Shown here: one piece after another, positions 10,301 to 17,893 of the stretch | How the letters are laid out: each line of letters starts with the position of its first letter | How positions within the stretch are numbered: position 1 is the first letter of the stretch | Source of the DNA: Akkermansiaceae bacterium | Lineage (GTDB): Bacteria > Verrucomicrobiota > Verrucomicrobiia > Verrucomicrobiales > Akkermansiaceae | Assembly: GCA_025354565.1 (NCBI GenBank) | Contig: JANXMQ010000065.1 | Span: forward strand, 1 to 56,223 | Length of the DNA stretch: 56,223 nucleotides | Direction: 5' to 3' | Position numbers and translations under genes: made by a program | The notes under the pieces: generated by a model | What the model was told of the DNA's origin: nothing | Databases searched by the model: none | Seen by the model: the letters and a program-made list of their open reading frames with translations, nothing else

Positions 10301-10606
10301 ATTTCTGCGGCCGATCAAGGAGGCGAATACGGCAGGTACCAGCAAGTGACCGCCAGCCTCCGTGGCTTCACTATGCAGCAAGTCGTGATCGTCGAGGCGC
10401 ACCCGGATGCCGCGCACATAGCCGTAGCGGCTCCCCGGATAGATCGCAATTCCGTCCTTGATTTTATCCAAGGCCGCGGCCTGCGCCGAGCGGGTGTATG
10501 GCAATCCCCGGTCTTGGGCAGGAGGTGGAAGCGCAGGCCGCCCATCCTCCGCCGAGACGCTGGCGATGGAGTAAAAGAAAAAGAGGAAGAGTGTTTTTGA
10601 TTTCAA
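7382..10606 (-). CDS. Secreted heparinase II/III-like polysaccharide lyase (large N-terminal extension)
   Basis: A 1074-residue protein from a TTG start followed by a short signal peptide (MKSKTLFLFFFYSIASVSA). The first ~230 residues are an extra domain with ordered beta structure (LDDHDLLHSEATEAGGHLLVPA), reminiscent of copper-amine-oxidase-like N-domains. Next comes the shared PPPGVYPRLLFSEADLPALAERL entry segment (also in the lyases at 1979-5197 and 17894-20503), then an alpha/alpha-toroid region and a beta-sandwich with YLGAGHHHADAGMFHFSALG, matching the His-rich active-site region of heparinase II/III-type lyases. It is the second lyase of the third operon, between the GH141-like protein and the chimeric esterase. 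Substrate is not predictable in detail. Confidence 0.78.
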   Translation of the reverse strand: MKSKTLFLFFFYSIASVSAEDGRPALPPPAQDRGLPYTRSAQAAALDKIKDGIAIYPGSRYGYVRGIRVRLDDHDLLHSEATEAGGHLLVPAVFASLIGRRNMTPPAVPGDLSAIADRWVFAPTELGGISDFKVPNGVFTQENKGGTWVSLSDMARACGLQVTRHPRGLCFLGEKPLVFGAGEEALLDSVITLFDTPEKLADPDIATRSIPNLTRQGKWTDHVKVTPEQLAILNGPETEWPTAPKKEYNSNGFDQKLLGTKVPPPGVYPRLLFSEADLPALAERLKATTVGQMSLIEMEHLFRKSFWDPTTSDGQVFQKLSSGDLAGLEWPDDVKPEQVATVNVAQQFKGQKQGIFNSHVAYVPECLTSMALYCLLTRDDEHGRQVAAAVANYYKLREPLIDDWLKISDSEFGSSLKLPDGSLRELNAVGARTHWRNIHGLVAHMNLGLSLDLAGKWMNAEQKDIMRRVIAKATYGRRSYGQDAPVRFRDVNWMSWDLPHFIALAAIEGLPGFDAEAYASGLESVRAFCDWGIDDSGVIFESTGKNPGALQFQLLSMVIMARRGENLFGHPHWRNLLEGSIQMSSPTGRVMVNSGTQYSPYSRQKLSRYLVAQLKSFYPENRLADYWLNTFIDDPGADPNDRKLLLPPDKFPTDDYRKLVPTLQRLRLPSLTYPGMARNVLYDSDIKPTTRADLKLPLDFSAPVSGAFSSYSDRTPEAAWMHLYVRPNHYLGAGHHHADAGMFHFSALGVDWFTQSPFTQTYDGKYYNLVQVDGESEPTAIPGGPLGYNGAATYLGATLGGNASIASADLTYAYSWRWNTQPPQVWSPELNAMGWELDPSPENLRIWAGTARYKMRPWWSNYNYSNYIPTSRAPFNPMKYVFRSTALVRGTHPYGIVIDDLKKDDNVHLYQWAGMLNGGVWKADVAGLAANQVVLAWSKGDPKPDSNEVKPALTPKAGDPMLLVTVLGVEDGGDPGCPLFQVETAPGPLDRNGKAQFHDRLMINRRDTAVRFKVILLPVRRGDSLPVVKSDAKAGTATVSWSDQSDTLRFSIGEDSRTRLSASRGDAVLLTDFH

Positions 10607-10656
10607 GGAAAAAGCGGTGCCGGAATCATTAGCACGGAATGCCGGGGATCGGAGTA

Positions 10657-12954
10657 TTAGAGGGTGCCGAAGTGCTTGTTGATGTTTTGTTCGAGCATCG
10701 GGTTGTTGCGTGGGCGGAGAATCTCGTCATCGGCGGGCAGTTCGCGGCGGCACGCGTCCTTGAACAGGCCGATTTGATCGAAGGGAATCGACTTGAAACC
10801 GGGGATTTTTGTGAAAACCTCAGAGTCCGGACGCAAAGCGAGTTTGCTATTGGCGATATCGATGAAGCCCGGGTCGAGGGCGGTGACATAGTTACCACCC
10901 TCGGAAAAGAGCGCGGGGTCAACCTTGTTTTTCGGGTTCATTTTCAGCAGCACCGGATCACCTTTCTGGATGACGATGAGATTGTTAGTAAACTTGTTGC
11001 GCAGCGGGAGTTCCGGGCGGCTTTCAAGCAGGGTGGCCATTTCAGGGAAGTGCTTCGACCAGGGTTCCTGCTGCGGTTGGAGTTCCTGGACGGGTTTGGC
11101 GAGCCGCGGATTTTTCGCATAGCCACGCGAGCCGCCGCGATCGTCGATGCCGAGGATGGGACCTTCATACTTGATGAAGATATTATTACGGATGGTGTGG
11201 TCCGGGCCGGAGGCGATCCAGACACCGGTGCGCGGGCCGGCGAAGATGTTGCCTTCAATGAGACTACCGGATGCGCCGTCGTCCGGGTTCACTCCGCCAA
11301 TGGTATCGTGGATGTAGTTGTGACGGATGACGATGCCGCGGATGGTCCAATCGAACCATGAGTAAAATGCGCCGAGGTCTTCTGAGGCGAACCCACAACG
11401 GAAGATCTCGTTTTTCTCGAAGACGTTATCCTGACCGGAAACGAGGACGGCATCGCGAGGACCATCGTGGATCAGATTGTTCGCGACGCGAATGCCGACC
11501 GCCGGGCGGTGCTTGTCGTAGTTGGGTGCACCGCCGAAGCCGACATCGACGGCGGCGGAATACATCGCCTTGCGCACGGCGTAGTGGTGGAGGTGATTGT
11601 TGATGACGAAATTTTCCGAGGGAATGAGGCGCTTGGAATCGCCGCCGGAGATGAAAATGCAGCCTTCGCCGAGGTCGTGCATGTCGCAACTGCGAACGCC
11701 ACTGCGGTAACCATCCAGGATGACGCCAAATTTTGCGAGGTTGCGAAAAGTGCAGCCCGCGATTTCGTTAGACTCGGATTTTTCCATGACCACGCCGTGG
11801 CCGAGCGAGGCATCAAAGGTGAGACCGATCAACTTCAGGTTGGCCGCGCCATTCACATTGACGAGCGGTTTCTCAAGTTGGGAAACGCGCAACTCTCCCG
11901 CCCCGGCGGGTGGCAGGAGTAGCAAAGTGCGAGTGGCGAAGTCGATCGCCCACTCGCCGGGCAGGTCGATTTCCTCGGGCAGGTTGATCGCACACCAGGG
12001 CTCCTTGCCGTTGCCTGCGGGGCGCGTGTATTTGTTGCCGATGCCCAATGGGAGGGCCTGGGCGAAGGTGATCGTGCGGGTCTTGGTGTCGATGGCGGCC
12101 ACGCGGACGGCGGGCTCCTCCCAGGCCACACGCCACTGACCCTTGAGCCAGAGGTTGCGGTTAGAAACCCAGCGTTGCGGGCGATCATCGCGGTATTCGA
12201 AGGTGCCGGGAGTCTTCGCGTCGCCATTGACGACGACACGTTTCATGGTGGTCCAGCCCTCTTTGGGCCAGCGCGAGAGCGGCAGCCGCTTGCCATTCCA
12301 GAACAACTCGAAGATGCCGCCACTGTCGTCGAATTTTTCCGGAAACGGCCCAGCGTGCAGCAGGCCAAGCGCGGAAATTGAGGCACCCAGCACCTTGCCG
12401 CGCACGGCGGGATCCATCCGGCGCAGGAGTTCCGGATCGGAAACCGGCGCAAGTTCCGCGGTCTTGAGCACTCGTGAGCCATGGATGACTACCGGACCAC
12501 TGCCCGATGCGCGGTAGTAAACCGGAGCCGCAGTCGTGCCGGAGTCCTGCGGGCCGAACTCCAAAGAATCTGATAGTCCATATTCGCCAGGTGCGATTTC
12601 CACCGCGATGCCGCGCTCCGGCAGCGGGCCGGCAGTCTTGAGAGCGCGGATTTCATCGCGGGCGCGGGCGATGGTCTGGAACGCGGTTTGACCGCTACGA
12701 CCGCCGGCCGCATCACTTCCAGTCGGGGAGACATAGAGATGGAGGCTGGGTTCAGGCACGGCTGCGTCTCTCGCCGGGCGCGCGGCATTATTGGCTCGTT
12801 GCAATGTGGCGTTTGGGTGCTCCTTTTCGCCACTCGGCCTTTCTCCACTAACAGAAGATTGGGGTAAATCCAGGGCAAAGCAGGAGCCAACGAATGCGAT
12901 GCCCGCGGCAAGACCCTGCAGACTGGTGCGGAAACGAGCGGTGAGGATCATCAT
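10657..12954 (-). CDS. Secreted right-handed beta-helix glycosidase/lyase (GH141-like)
   Basis: The ATG pair at 12949-12954 precedes a signal peptide (LTARFRTSLQGLAAGIAFVGSCFA). Longer in-frame starts would overlap the pseudopilin gene and add low-complexity shadow sequence. The mature N-terminus (LYVSPTGSD, TAFQTIARARDEIRALK, FGPQDSGTTAAPVYYRA) is typical of the GH141-type beta-helix family. Around residues 430-700 there are many helix-coil repeats (NHLHHYAVRKAMYSAAVDVG, ANNLIHDGPRDAV, RHNYIHDTIGGVNPDDGASG). Known GH141 enzymes act on fucosyl or xylosyl linkages in pectin and xylan. The family call is by motif memory, so pectate-lyase-like is the safer statement. It starts 31 bases after the pseudopilin stop. 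Confidence 0.72.
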   Translation of the reverse strand: MMILTARFRTSLQGLAAGIAFVGSCFALDLPQSSVSGERPSGEKEHPNATLQRANNAARPARDAAVPEPSLHLYVSPTGSDAAGGRSGQTAFQTIARARDEIRALKTAGPLPERGIAVEIAPGEYGLSDSLEFGPQDSGTTAAPVYYRASGSGPVVIHGSRVLKTAELAPVSDPELLRRMDPAVRGKVLGASISALGLLHAGPFPEKFDDSGGIFELFWNGKRLPLSRWPKEGWTTMKRVVVNGDAKTPGTFEYRDDRPQRWVSNRNLWLKGQWRVAWEEPAVRVAAIDTKTRTITFAQALPLGIGNKYTRPAGNGKEPWCAINLPEEIDLPGEWAIDFATRTLLLLPPAGAGELRVSQLEKPLVNVNGAANLKLIGLTFDASLGHGVVMEKSESNEIAGCTFRNLAKFGVILDGYRSGVRSCDMHDLGEGCIFISGGDSKRLIPSENFVINNHLHHYAVRKAMYSAAVDVGFGGAPNYDKHRPAVGIRVANNLIHDGPRDAVLVSGQDNVFEKNEIFRCGFASEDLGAFYSWFDWTIRGIVIRHNYIHDTIGGVNPDDGASGSLIEGNIFAGPRTGVWIASGPDHTIRNNIFIKYEGPILGIDDRGGSRGYAKNPRLAKPVQELQPQQEPWSKHFPEMATLLESRPELPLRNKFTNNLIVIQKGDPVLLKMNPKNKVDPALFSEGGNYVTALDPGFIDIANSKLALRPDSEVFTKIPGFKSIPFDQIGLFKDACRRELPADDEILRPRNNPMLEQNINKHFGTL

Positions 12955-12985
12955 GGTCGGATTTGAACAAAGCTTAAAGGGATCA

Positions 12986-13750
12986 TCACTTCCACCATTT
13001 CCAGATGTTCCTTTCGCTCGGATGCGTGTCATAGTAGGATTGGCTCCGGTCCCCTTGCAATGTCTCAACATGTCCATCCAGAAACAGATAGAGAGCGGTC
13101 TTGCCGGTACGGCTGACGCGGTAGCGGGTGTTGACGTTGTTGGCGAAGGTAACACTATCAGTCGGACGCATTTCACCACCCACATGGTTGGTTTCAGCAC
13201 AAATGACGATCTTCGATTGGTCGGGAACGTTCGCGAGTCTGCCCACCCAATTTGAGTTGTTCAGATTGGCATTGTATGAAAACCAAAGAGGCCCGGGGAG
13301 TGAGCCGTTTGAAGTGTATCCGGCCCATGGTTTTGCCGCCTTGCTGCAAAAGATGCTATCGTTTCCCGGTCGGGTCTGGTAATTGTAAATGCTTGTAGGA
13401 TTGAAAACAGGTGGTGGCGGGAAAAAGCGATCAATCATTTCATGGAAAGCGTATCGGTTTCCAGCTCCCTGAACCGCTTCGGTACCGGGTATTCCATATC
13501 CAGGATAATTGATATTATTGTGGGGAATGATACCACTGTTTTCTTGCGCGATACTCATCAGTGCAACCGCCACTTGTCTGAACTTGCCAGTATCCACCGC
13601 TGCGATCGCCTGCTCCCGCGCACGGGTCAACACATTGAAACCGAGTGCCGCGAGCACGGCGATCATCACGATGACGACGAGTAGTTCAACCAACGTGAAT
13701 CCACCGACTCGGCCTTGGACACGTGATAAGGTGCTGGATTTGGATTTCAT
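12986..13750 (-). CDS. Type II pseudopilin-like protein with H-X9-DG signature
   Basis: A 254-residue protein. The N-terminus has the prepilin cleavage/methylation motif GGFTLVELLVVIVMIAVLAA: cleavage after Gly, Phe+1, Glu+5, then a hydrophobic helix. The C-terminal half carries a FLDGHVE block of the prepilin-type H-X9-DG domain frequent in Planctomycetes and Verrucomicrobia. Such proteins are assembled by type II secretion-like machines, or decorate the surface. It is the first gene of the third operon, directly downstream of operator A and just before the GH141-like gene, which suggests a role in exporting or tethering the operon's enzymes. That role is inference. Confidence 0.85.
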   Translation of the reverse strand: MKSKSSTLSRVQGRVGGFTLVELLVVIVMIAVLAALGFNVLTRAREQAIAAVDTGKFRQVAVALMSIAQENSGIIPHNNINYPGYGIPGTEAVQGAGNRYAFHEMIDRFFPPPPVFNPTSIYNYQTRPGNDSIFCSKAAKPWAGYTSNGSLPGPLWFSYNANLNNSNWVGRLANVPDQSKIVICAETNHVGGEMRPTDSVTFANNVNTRYRVSRTGKTALYLFLDGHVETLQGDRSQSYYDTHPSERNIWKWWK

Positions 13751-13856
13751 GGATTTTCGACCTTTAAAATTTTCTCTGGTACTGCGGCAAGCTCGCAGCT
13801 CGATTTAAGGATCAAAAAAAGATCAGCATGTTTCACTGCTTGCGGAAGGGGGGATA

Positions 13857-13884
13857 TTGCGTCGCAGGCGTATTGTTTTGCGTC
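13857..13884 (+). promoter_or_regulatory. Operator A: direct repeat TTGCGTC-N14-TTGCGTC
   Basis: TTGCGTC at 13857-13863 and again at 13878-13884, a 21-base period (two helical turns). It lies ~107 bases upstream of the pseudopilin start and between it and the regulator gene. The same arrangement and orientation occur at 17843-17870 and 33312-33339, each ahead of a minus-strand operon. AraC/XylR-type regulators bind direct half-sites with this spacing. Confidence 0.75.
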
Positions 13885-13907
13885 GCAATCCCTCCATCTT
13901 GCCAGAG

Positions 13908-15074
13908 TCACCTCCCATTCTCGCGCAGCCACGCAGCCGGGGATTTCCCGACGACGGTAAGGAACACTTGGTTGAGACGCCGGCGGTCGGCGAGACCACA
14001 TTGCTTGGCCACTTCTTGCAGGCTCGGCACTGGATTGGCATTCAGCAACTCCATGGCCCGGCGCACCCTGAGATTTGTCAAATACTCATGCATGGTCTGC
14101 CCCATCACATGACGAAACCTTCGCTCCAAGGTCACACGGGCCACTTGAACCCGGCTGCTGATATCAGCCACATTGATGTTTTCGAATCCGTGGGCCCTGA
14201 TGAATTCCACGGCGTGGGCCAAATCCCGGTCCTCGATGGCCATGGTTGCGGTGGACGCCCGTTCCACCACGCCCAAGGGAGGAACATTGATAAGCGGTTC
14301 ACGGGGTTGCTTATCCGCCATCAACTGATCCAGACAACTCACGGCGAAGCGAGCAAGCAACTCCTGATCCTCCTGCACCGCACTGAGCGGCACCCGGCAC
14401 AATGGCTGCACCTCGCTATGAAATCCGGTGGAGATCATCACCAGGTCACGCGGAATCTCATAGCCGGCCTCACGGCACAATTCCTGCAAAACCGGCGCAT
14501 CCCAATCATCCATCAGCACCAGCGCCGCAGGACGCGTGAGCGTGCTCACCCACTCCACAAACCGCCGCCGCTCGGCTTGGGCCAGCGGCTGGACCAAGTT
14601 TGGCATCGTGGTTTGCAGTTCGAAGGTTTTCAAGGAACCACCGCGAGCTTCAACCGCACGAACCAATGCATGATGTCGCTGATGGAGAAACCACCCACCC
14701 GGCACCAGCACACAGCCGAACCGACGGTAGCCTTTTTCTAACAAATGCTCGGCGGCCAGACGACCCACCGTTTCGTAATCGTGGCGCACCGTGGGGACTC
14801 CGGGTTTTTCCAGCCAAGAGGAGATATTGACGATCGGAAACTGGACTTTTTTCGCCTCGCAGAGCATCGCGGTGTTCATGATTCGCACGATGGCACCGTC
14901 ACAATCCAGTGTTCGCAGGAAACGGAATGCCTCCACCGAAGCCTCCGCACTGAAAACGAACTGCCAGTCCCCGCTCTCCTCAGCATGACGCGCGATCGCG
15001 GCATTATTGAGATTGTTGACCGACTGAAGAATCGGCAGACCAATCAGCGCAATTCGTTTCTTTTTAGACTTCAC
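13908..15074 (-). CDS. XylR-like AraC-family transcriptional regulator
   Basis: A 388-residue protein from a GTG start. Residues ~1-270 resemble the periplasmic-binding/LacI-type sensor domain of XylR proteins (RIALIGLPILQSVNNLNNAAIARHA; later PAALVLMDDWDAPVLQELCREAGYEIPRDLVMIS). The last ~100 residues are an AraC double helix-turn-helix (NVADISSRVQVARVTLERRF, ...MHEYLTNLRVRRAMELL, ...EVAKQCGLADRRRLNQVFLTVVGKSPAAWLRE). XylR-type proteins bind a sugar and activate through paired direct half-sites. This is the only regulator in the locus and three matching direct repeats lie nearby, so it is the likely controller of the whole cluster. It may be cotranscribed with GH105 (60-base gap). Confidence 0.9.
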   Translation of the reverse strand: MKSKKKRIALIGLPILQSVNNLNNAAIARHAEESGDWQFVFSAEASVEAFRFLRTLDCDGAIVRIMNTAMLCEAKKVQFPIVNISSWLEKPGVPTVRHDYETVGRLAAEHLLEKGYRRFGCVLVPGGWFLHQRHHALVRAVEARGGSLKTFELQTTMPNLVQPLAQAERRRFVEWVSTLTRPAALVLMDDWDAPVLQELCREAGYEIPRDLVMISTGFHSEVQPLCRVPLSAVQEDQELLARFAVSCLDQLMADKQPREPLINVPPLGVVERASTATMAIEDRDLAHAVEFIRAHGFENINVADISSRVQVARVTLERRFRHVMGQTMHEYLTNLRVRRAMELLNANPVPSLQEVAKQCGLADRRRLNQVFLTVVGKSPAAWLRENGR

Positions 15075-15134
15075 AAGTATTTATAGGGTCAGGAAACCGC
15101 CGCGCACTGCCGGGTTCGAGATGATTTCTCGAAA

Positions 15135-16928
15135 TCATGCAAACGCCGGCACAAGCTGCTTACCATTCGCAATGCCCGACAACGAGGAAATCAAAAGCTC
15201 GACCTCGATGCCAGCGAACAGCACGGCAAAAAGCCCGTGCGTGTCGTTGTCGTAGAACGGACGACTGTTGTAATAGGCCACATCCTCGCTGCACATCGTT
15301 CCCATGCAGATGTCGCGGACGTCACCATCCGCTTCCACCCGGGTCTCCAAGCCTTCCCAGCCCTTGATCACGACCTGGTGGAAGACGGATTCATCTAACC
15401 AGCCATGCCTCACACCGCGGGCCATCGCCATGACGAAAATGGCGGAGCCAGAGACTTCCAGCGGGGATTCCGGATGGTCGAGCACGTTCGGCCACAGCCC
15501 GCTTGCGTGCTGGAACCGCAGAAGCGAAGCACAGTGACGTCTAAAATGGTTGAGAATCGCCTGATAGTCTTGATGCCCTGGCGGTAGATGCGCCAACACC
15601 TCGCTCATTGCCCAGGAAGCCCATCCATTGCAGCGCGACCAATGAGGCAGTTTGGCAGGATTTCCAAAATAACGGGCATGCATGTAGAGTGCAGCCTCCT
15701 CGTCCCAAACCTGAGAATTAAACTCGAGCGTCTGGCGGGCGGCATCGTCGAGAAATCGCCGCCGCTCCGCCAAATCCTCGCTGTAGAGCGCGGCCTGCAC
15801 CAGAAACGGAATACCCATGAACATGTCGTCCACCCACGTCGTGAATTCCACCGGTGTGGTGCGCGTGAAAATCGAGGAACCGGGCAAGCGGATCTGCTCG
15901 TCGCGCGCATATCGGATCATGCGGCCGATCCACTTTTCGTAGCGACCTCGGTTGGGAAAATTTGGCTCGCATCGCAGGCGCTGAATGAAGGGTAGCGATG
16001 GGGCAAGTGTGAAGTCCAGCAACGGTGTATCGATGATGAAATGGTTCGCCGAATTCACGGCATGAAGGGTCTTTACCTGATATTCCACAAAGGGGATACC
16101 ATCCAGATGGAAGTCACAGAAGCGCGTCGCGTAATCGCTATAGCGAGGATCTCCTGAAACTTCCGCCAATGCCTGCATCGCCCAAGCGACACCGCCATTG
16201 TGATAGTTCCAACTGTCGTTGGTGCCCCACGGCAATGGATTGATCAATGCGCCTAGAATTTCCACTTTCGGAATCGTCCAAGTCACCGGGCCGTCAAGAC
16301 CGGGATACATCCGGCCGATGCAAAACTCCCGTTCAGGAGAATGCTGCAAATCCAAGCCCGTTCGCCCACCACCCACCCTAGGATTGGGAAACGGACCGGC
16401 CACGAGCCAGTTCGACAGCCCGGCCACCTGCCCGGAAATAGGATCAAGTCCCCCCAGCCCGATCTCGGGATGCCGCACCTCATCCATGACCACCGCGCCG
16501 TGCGCACTGGGTGGCTGTAGGAAGACCGCCCACTCACCACCTGCGGTTTCGGATTTGATCAGCAACGTATGACTGCCCGGTTTCAGGTGGATTTCAAATT
16601 GGTGGGACATCCTGATGCTGCGCTCGTCAAACTCCAGACGAATCGGGCGGTCGCCCGTTCGTTCATAGACCACCTTGCCATCAAGCCAGATCCGGCAGCC
16701 ATCATTGTGATCGATTTCCAATTTCAACCGCATCTCCTCCAGTGTTGTTAGGCGGGTCCATGCATAAGCCGTCGCAGGACGGCCAACACCGAAGGTCCGC
16801 CCGAAATCAACAAACTGCATCCGATCCAGCTTTCCCGTCACTTGGGACACTTCCAGACGGTACTCAAACGGGGTGTCCCGAATGACTTTGTCGCCGATTC
16901 GCCTTACGATTTCCAATGGCTTGCTCAT
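15135..16928 (-). CDS. GH105-like unsaturated glycuronyl hydrolase (cytoplasmic)
   Basis: A 597-residue protein with no signal peptide. Residues 1-~150 form a beta-sandwich of PA14/galactose-binding type (LKLEIDHNDGCRIWLDGKVVYE). The rest is an (alpha/alpha)6 barrel of the GH88/GH105 type: WNYHNGGVAWAMQAL, TTWVDDMFMGIPFL with the catalytic Asp near residue 367, WSRCNGWASWAMSEVL and SGSAIFVMAMARG. GH105 enzymes hydrate the 4,5-unsaturated uronic acid left by polysaccharide lyases, which fits the lyases encoded around it. Its start overlaps the epimerase stop by ATGA at 16925-16928, so the two are translationally coupled. Confidence 0.88.
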   Translation of the reverse strand: MSKPLEIVRRIGDKVIRDTPFEYRLEVSQVTGKLDRMQFVDFGRTFGVGRPATAYAWTRLTTLEEMRLKLEIDHNDGCRIWLDGKVVYERTGDRPIRLEFDERSIRMSHQFEIHLKPGSHTLLIKSETAGGEWAVFLQPPSAHGAVVMDEVRHPEIGLGGLDPISGQVAGLSNWLVAGPFPNPRVGGGRTGLDLQHSPEREFCIGRMYPGLDGPVTWTIPKVEILGALINPLPWGTNDSWNYHNGGVAWAMQALAEVSGDPRYSDYATRFCDFHLDGIPFVEYQVKTLHAVNSANHFIIDTPLLDFTLAPSLPFIQRLRCEPNFPNRGRYEKWIGRMIRYARDEQIRLPGSSIFTRTTPVEFTTWVDDMFMGIPFLVQAALYSEDLAERRRFLDDAARQTLEFNSQVWDEEAALYMHARYFGNPAKLPHWSRCNGWASWAMSEVLAHLPPGHQDYQAILNHFRRHCASLLRFQHASGLWPNVLDHPESPLEVSGSAIFVMAMARGVRHGWLDESVFHQVVIKGWEGLETRVEADGDVRDICMGTMCSEDVAYYNSRPFYDNDTHGLFAVLFAGIEVELLISSLSGIANGKQLVPAFA

Positions 16929-17806
16929 ATAACTGTGGTGAGTGTGTGGTCCCTGAGAAATTTTCCGCTAGAGACGATCTGGTCCGGTTGGATCTCCTCC
17001 AGCAAAGTGGCGATCCCGGGTCTGATGTTTGCCAACCAAGGCAGAATCAACCCGTAATCCAGCATTCCCTGCCCCGCTGGACGGATCACCAAATGATCGT
17101 GCTCAACAACAAAATCCTTCGCATGAACCACCGCAATCCGGCCACCGAACAATGCTAACGACTGCTGGATGATTTCCCGCTGAAACTCGAAATTCATGAT
17201 GCTCAGCAGATTTACCGGATCGAAAACCACTTGGAGGTGCGGCGAGGGAATCGCATCCAGCAACCGCCGCATCTTTTCCGGGGTGGAAATGACGTGCGGG
17301 GTCACCGCCTCGATGCCGACCACCACTCCGCAGCGCTCGGCCTCCGCCACCAGTTCCTCCATGCTGCCGAGCAATTCACAAAACGCCGCTTCGCCACCGT
17401 TGGCCGGGTGCGGCGAGTAATCGGCATTCAGCGAACCACTTTCCAAGGCCACAATGCCGCAGCCGAAATCCCGGGCATGACGCAGGTGCTCCTTGAATAG
17501 ACCGAGCAACGAATTTCTAACGTCCGGCACCGGATGAATCGGGTTGATATAACACCCGAGCACTTCGATTCCAATGCGGTGTTTGTCGAATGCCATGCAG
17601 ATTTCCGCGGCAAGGGCCGAAGTAAGAAGTCCCGGTTTCATCTCTAATCCCGCGATTGCTTTACCCAGCGCCAGTTGCACGCAATCCACTCCATGCGAGG
17701 CAACCCGAAGTGCGAGTTCCTCGACGGAAAAGCACCCGAGATCATGGGCGCGAAGGCCAAGTCGAAATTGCTGGACTGTGGTGTTAGCGGTCACTCTGAA
17801 AAGCAT
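16925..17806 (-). CDS. Sugar phosphate isomerase/epimerase (xylose isomerase-like TIM barrel)
   Basis: A 293-residue protein of the AP_endonuc_2/xylose-isomerase-like TIM-barrel superfamily. It has strand-ending acidic residues in the expected order: GIVALESGS, VVVGIEAVTPHV, LQVVFDPVNLL, IAVVHAKDFV, and a final ILPWLANIRPGIATLLEEIQPDQI. Members isomerise or epimerise keto-sugars, often in uronate or inositol catabolism. It is first in the second operon, 37 bases downstream of operator B and overlapping GH105 by four bases. It probably processes the monosaccharide released by GH105. The precise sugar is unknown. Confidence 0.85.
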   Translation of the reverse strand: MLFRVTANTTVQQFRLGLRAHDLGCFSVEELALRVASHGVDCVQLALGKAIAGLEMKPGLLTSALAAEICMAFDKHRIGIEVLGCYINPIHPVPDVRNSLLGLFKEHLRHARDFGCGIVALESGSLNADYSPHPANGGEAAFCELLGSMEELVAEAERCGVVVGIEAVTPHVISTPEKMRRLLDAIPSPHLQVVFDPVNLLSIMNFEFQREIIQQSLALFGGRIAVVHAKDFVVEHDHLVIRPAGQGMLDYGLILPWLANIRPGIATLLEEIQPDQIVSSGKFLRDHTLTTVI

Positions 17807-17842
17807 TGTTATCCAGATCCGTGAACTGCGGGAGGGGGATAG

Positions 17843-17870
17843 TTACGTCAATGGGGTGCACTTTTGCGTC
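17843..17870 (+). promoter_or_regulatory. Operator B: direct repeat TTACGTC-N14-TTGCGTC
   Basis: TTACGTC at 17843-17849 and TTGCGTC at 17864-17870, a 21-base period. It sits 37-64 bases upstream of the epimerase start and downstream of the lyase stop at 17894. One half-site differs by one base from operators A and C. The position overlaps where a -35 element would be expected, as for class II activation by AraC-family proteins. Confidence 0.75.
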
Positions 17871-17893
17871 GCACGCGGCGATTACATCCCCAC

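Noticed and set aside
10639-11361. 240-codon plus-strand frame
   Set aside because: Antisense shadow of the beta-helix gene, whose protein has clear family features.
13857-14741. 294-codon plus-strand frame
   Set aside because: Complement of the AraC/XylR-like regulator; His/Arg-rich nonsense composition.
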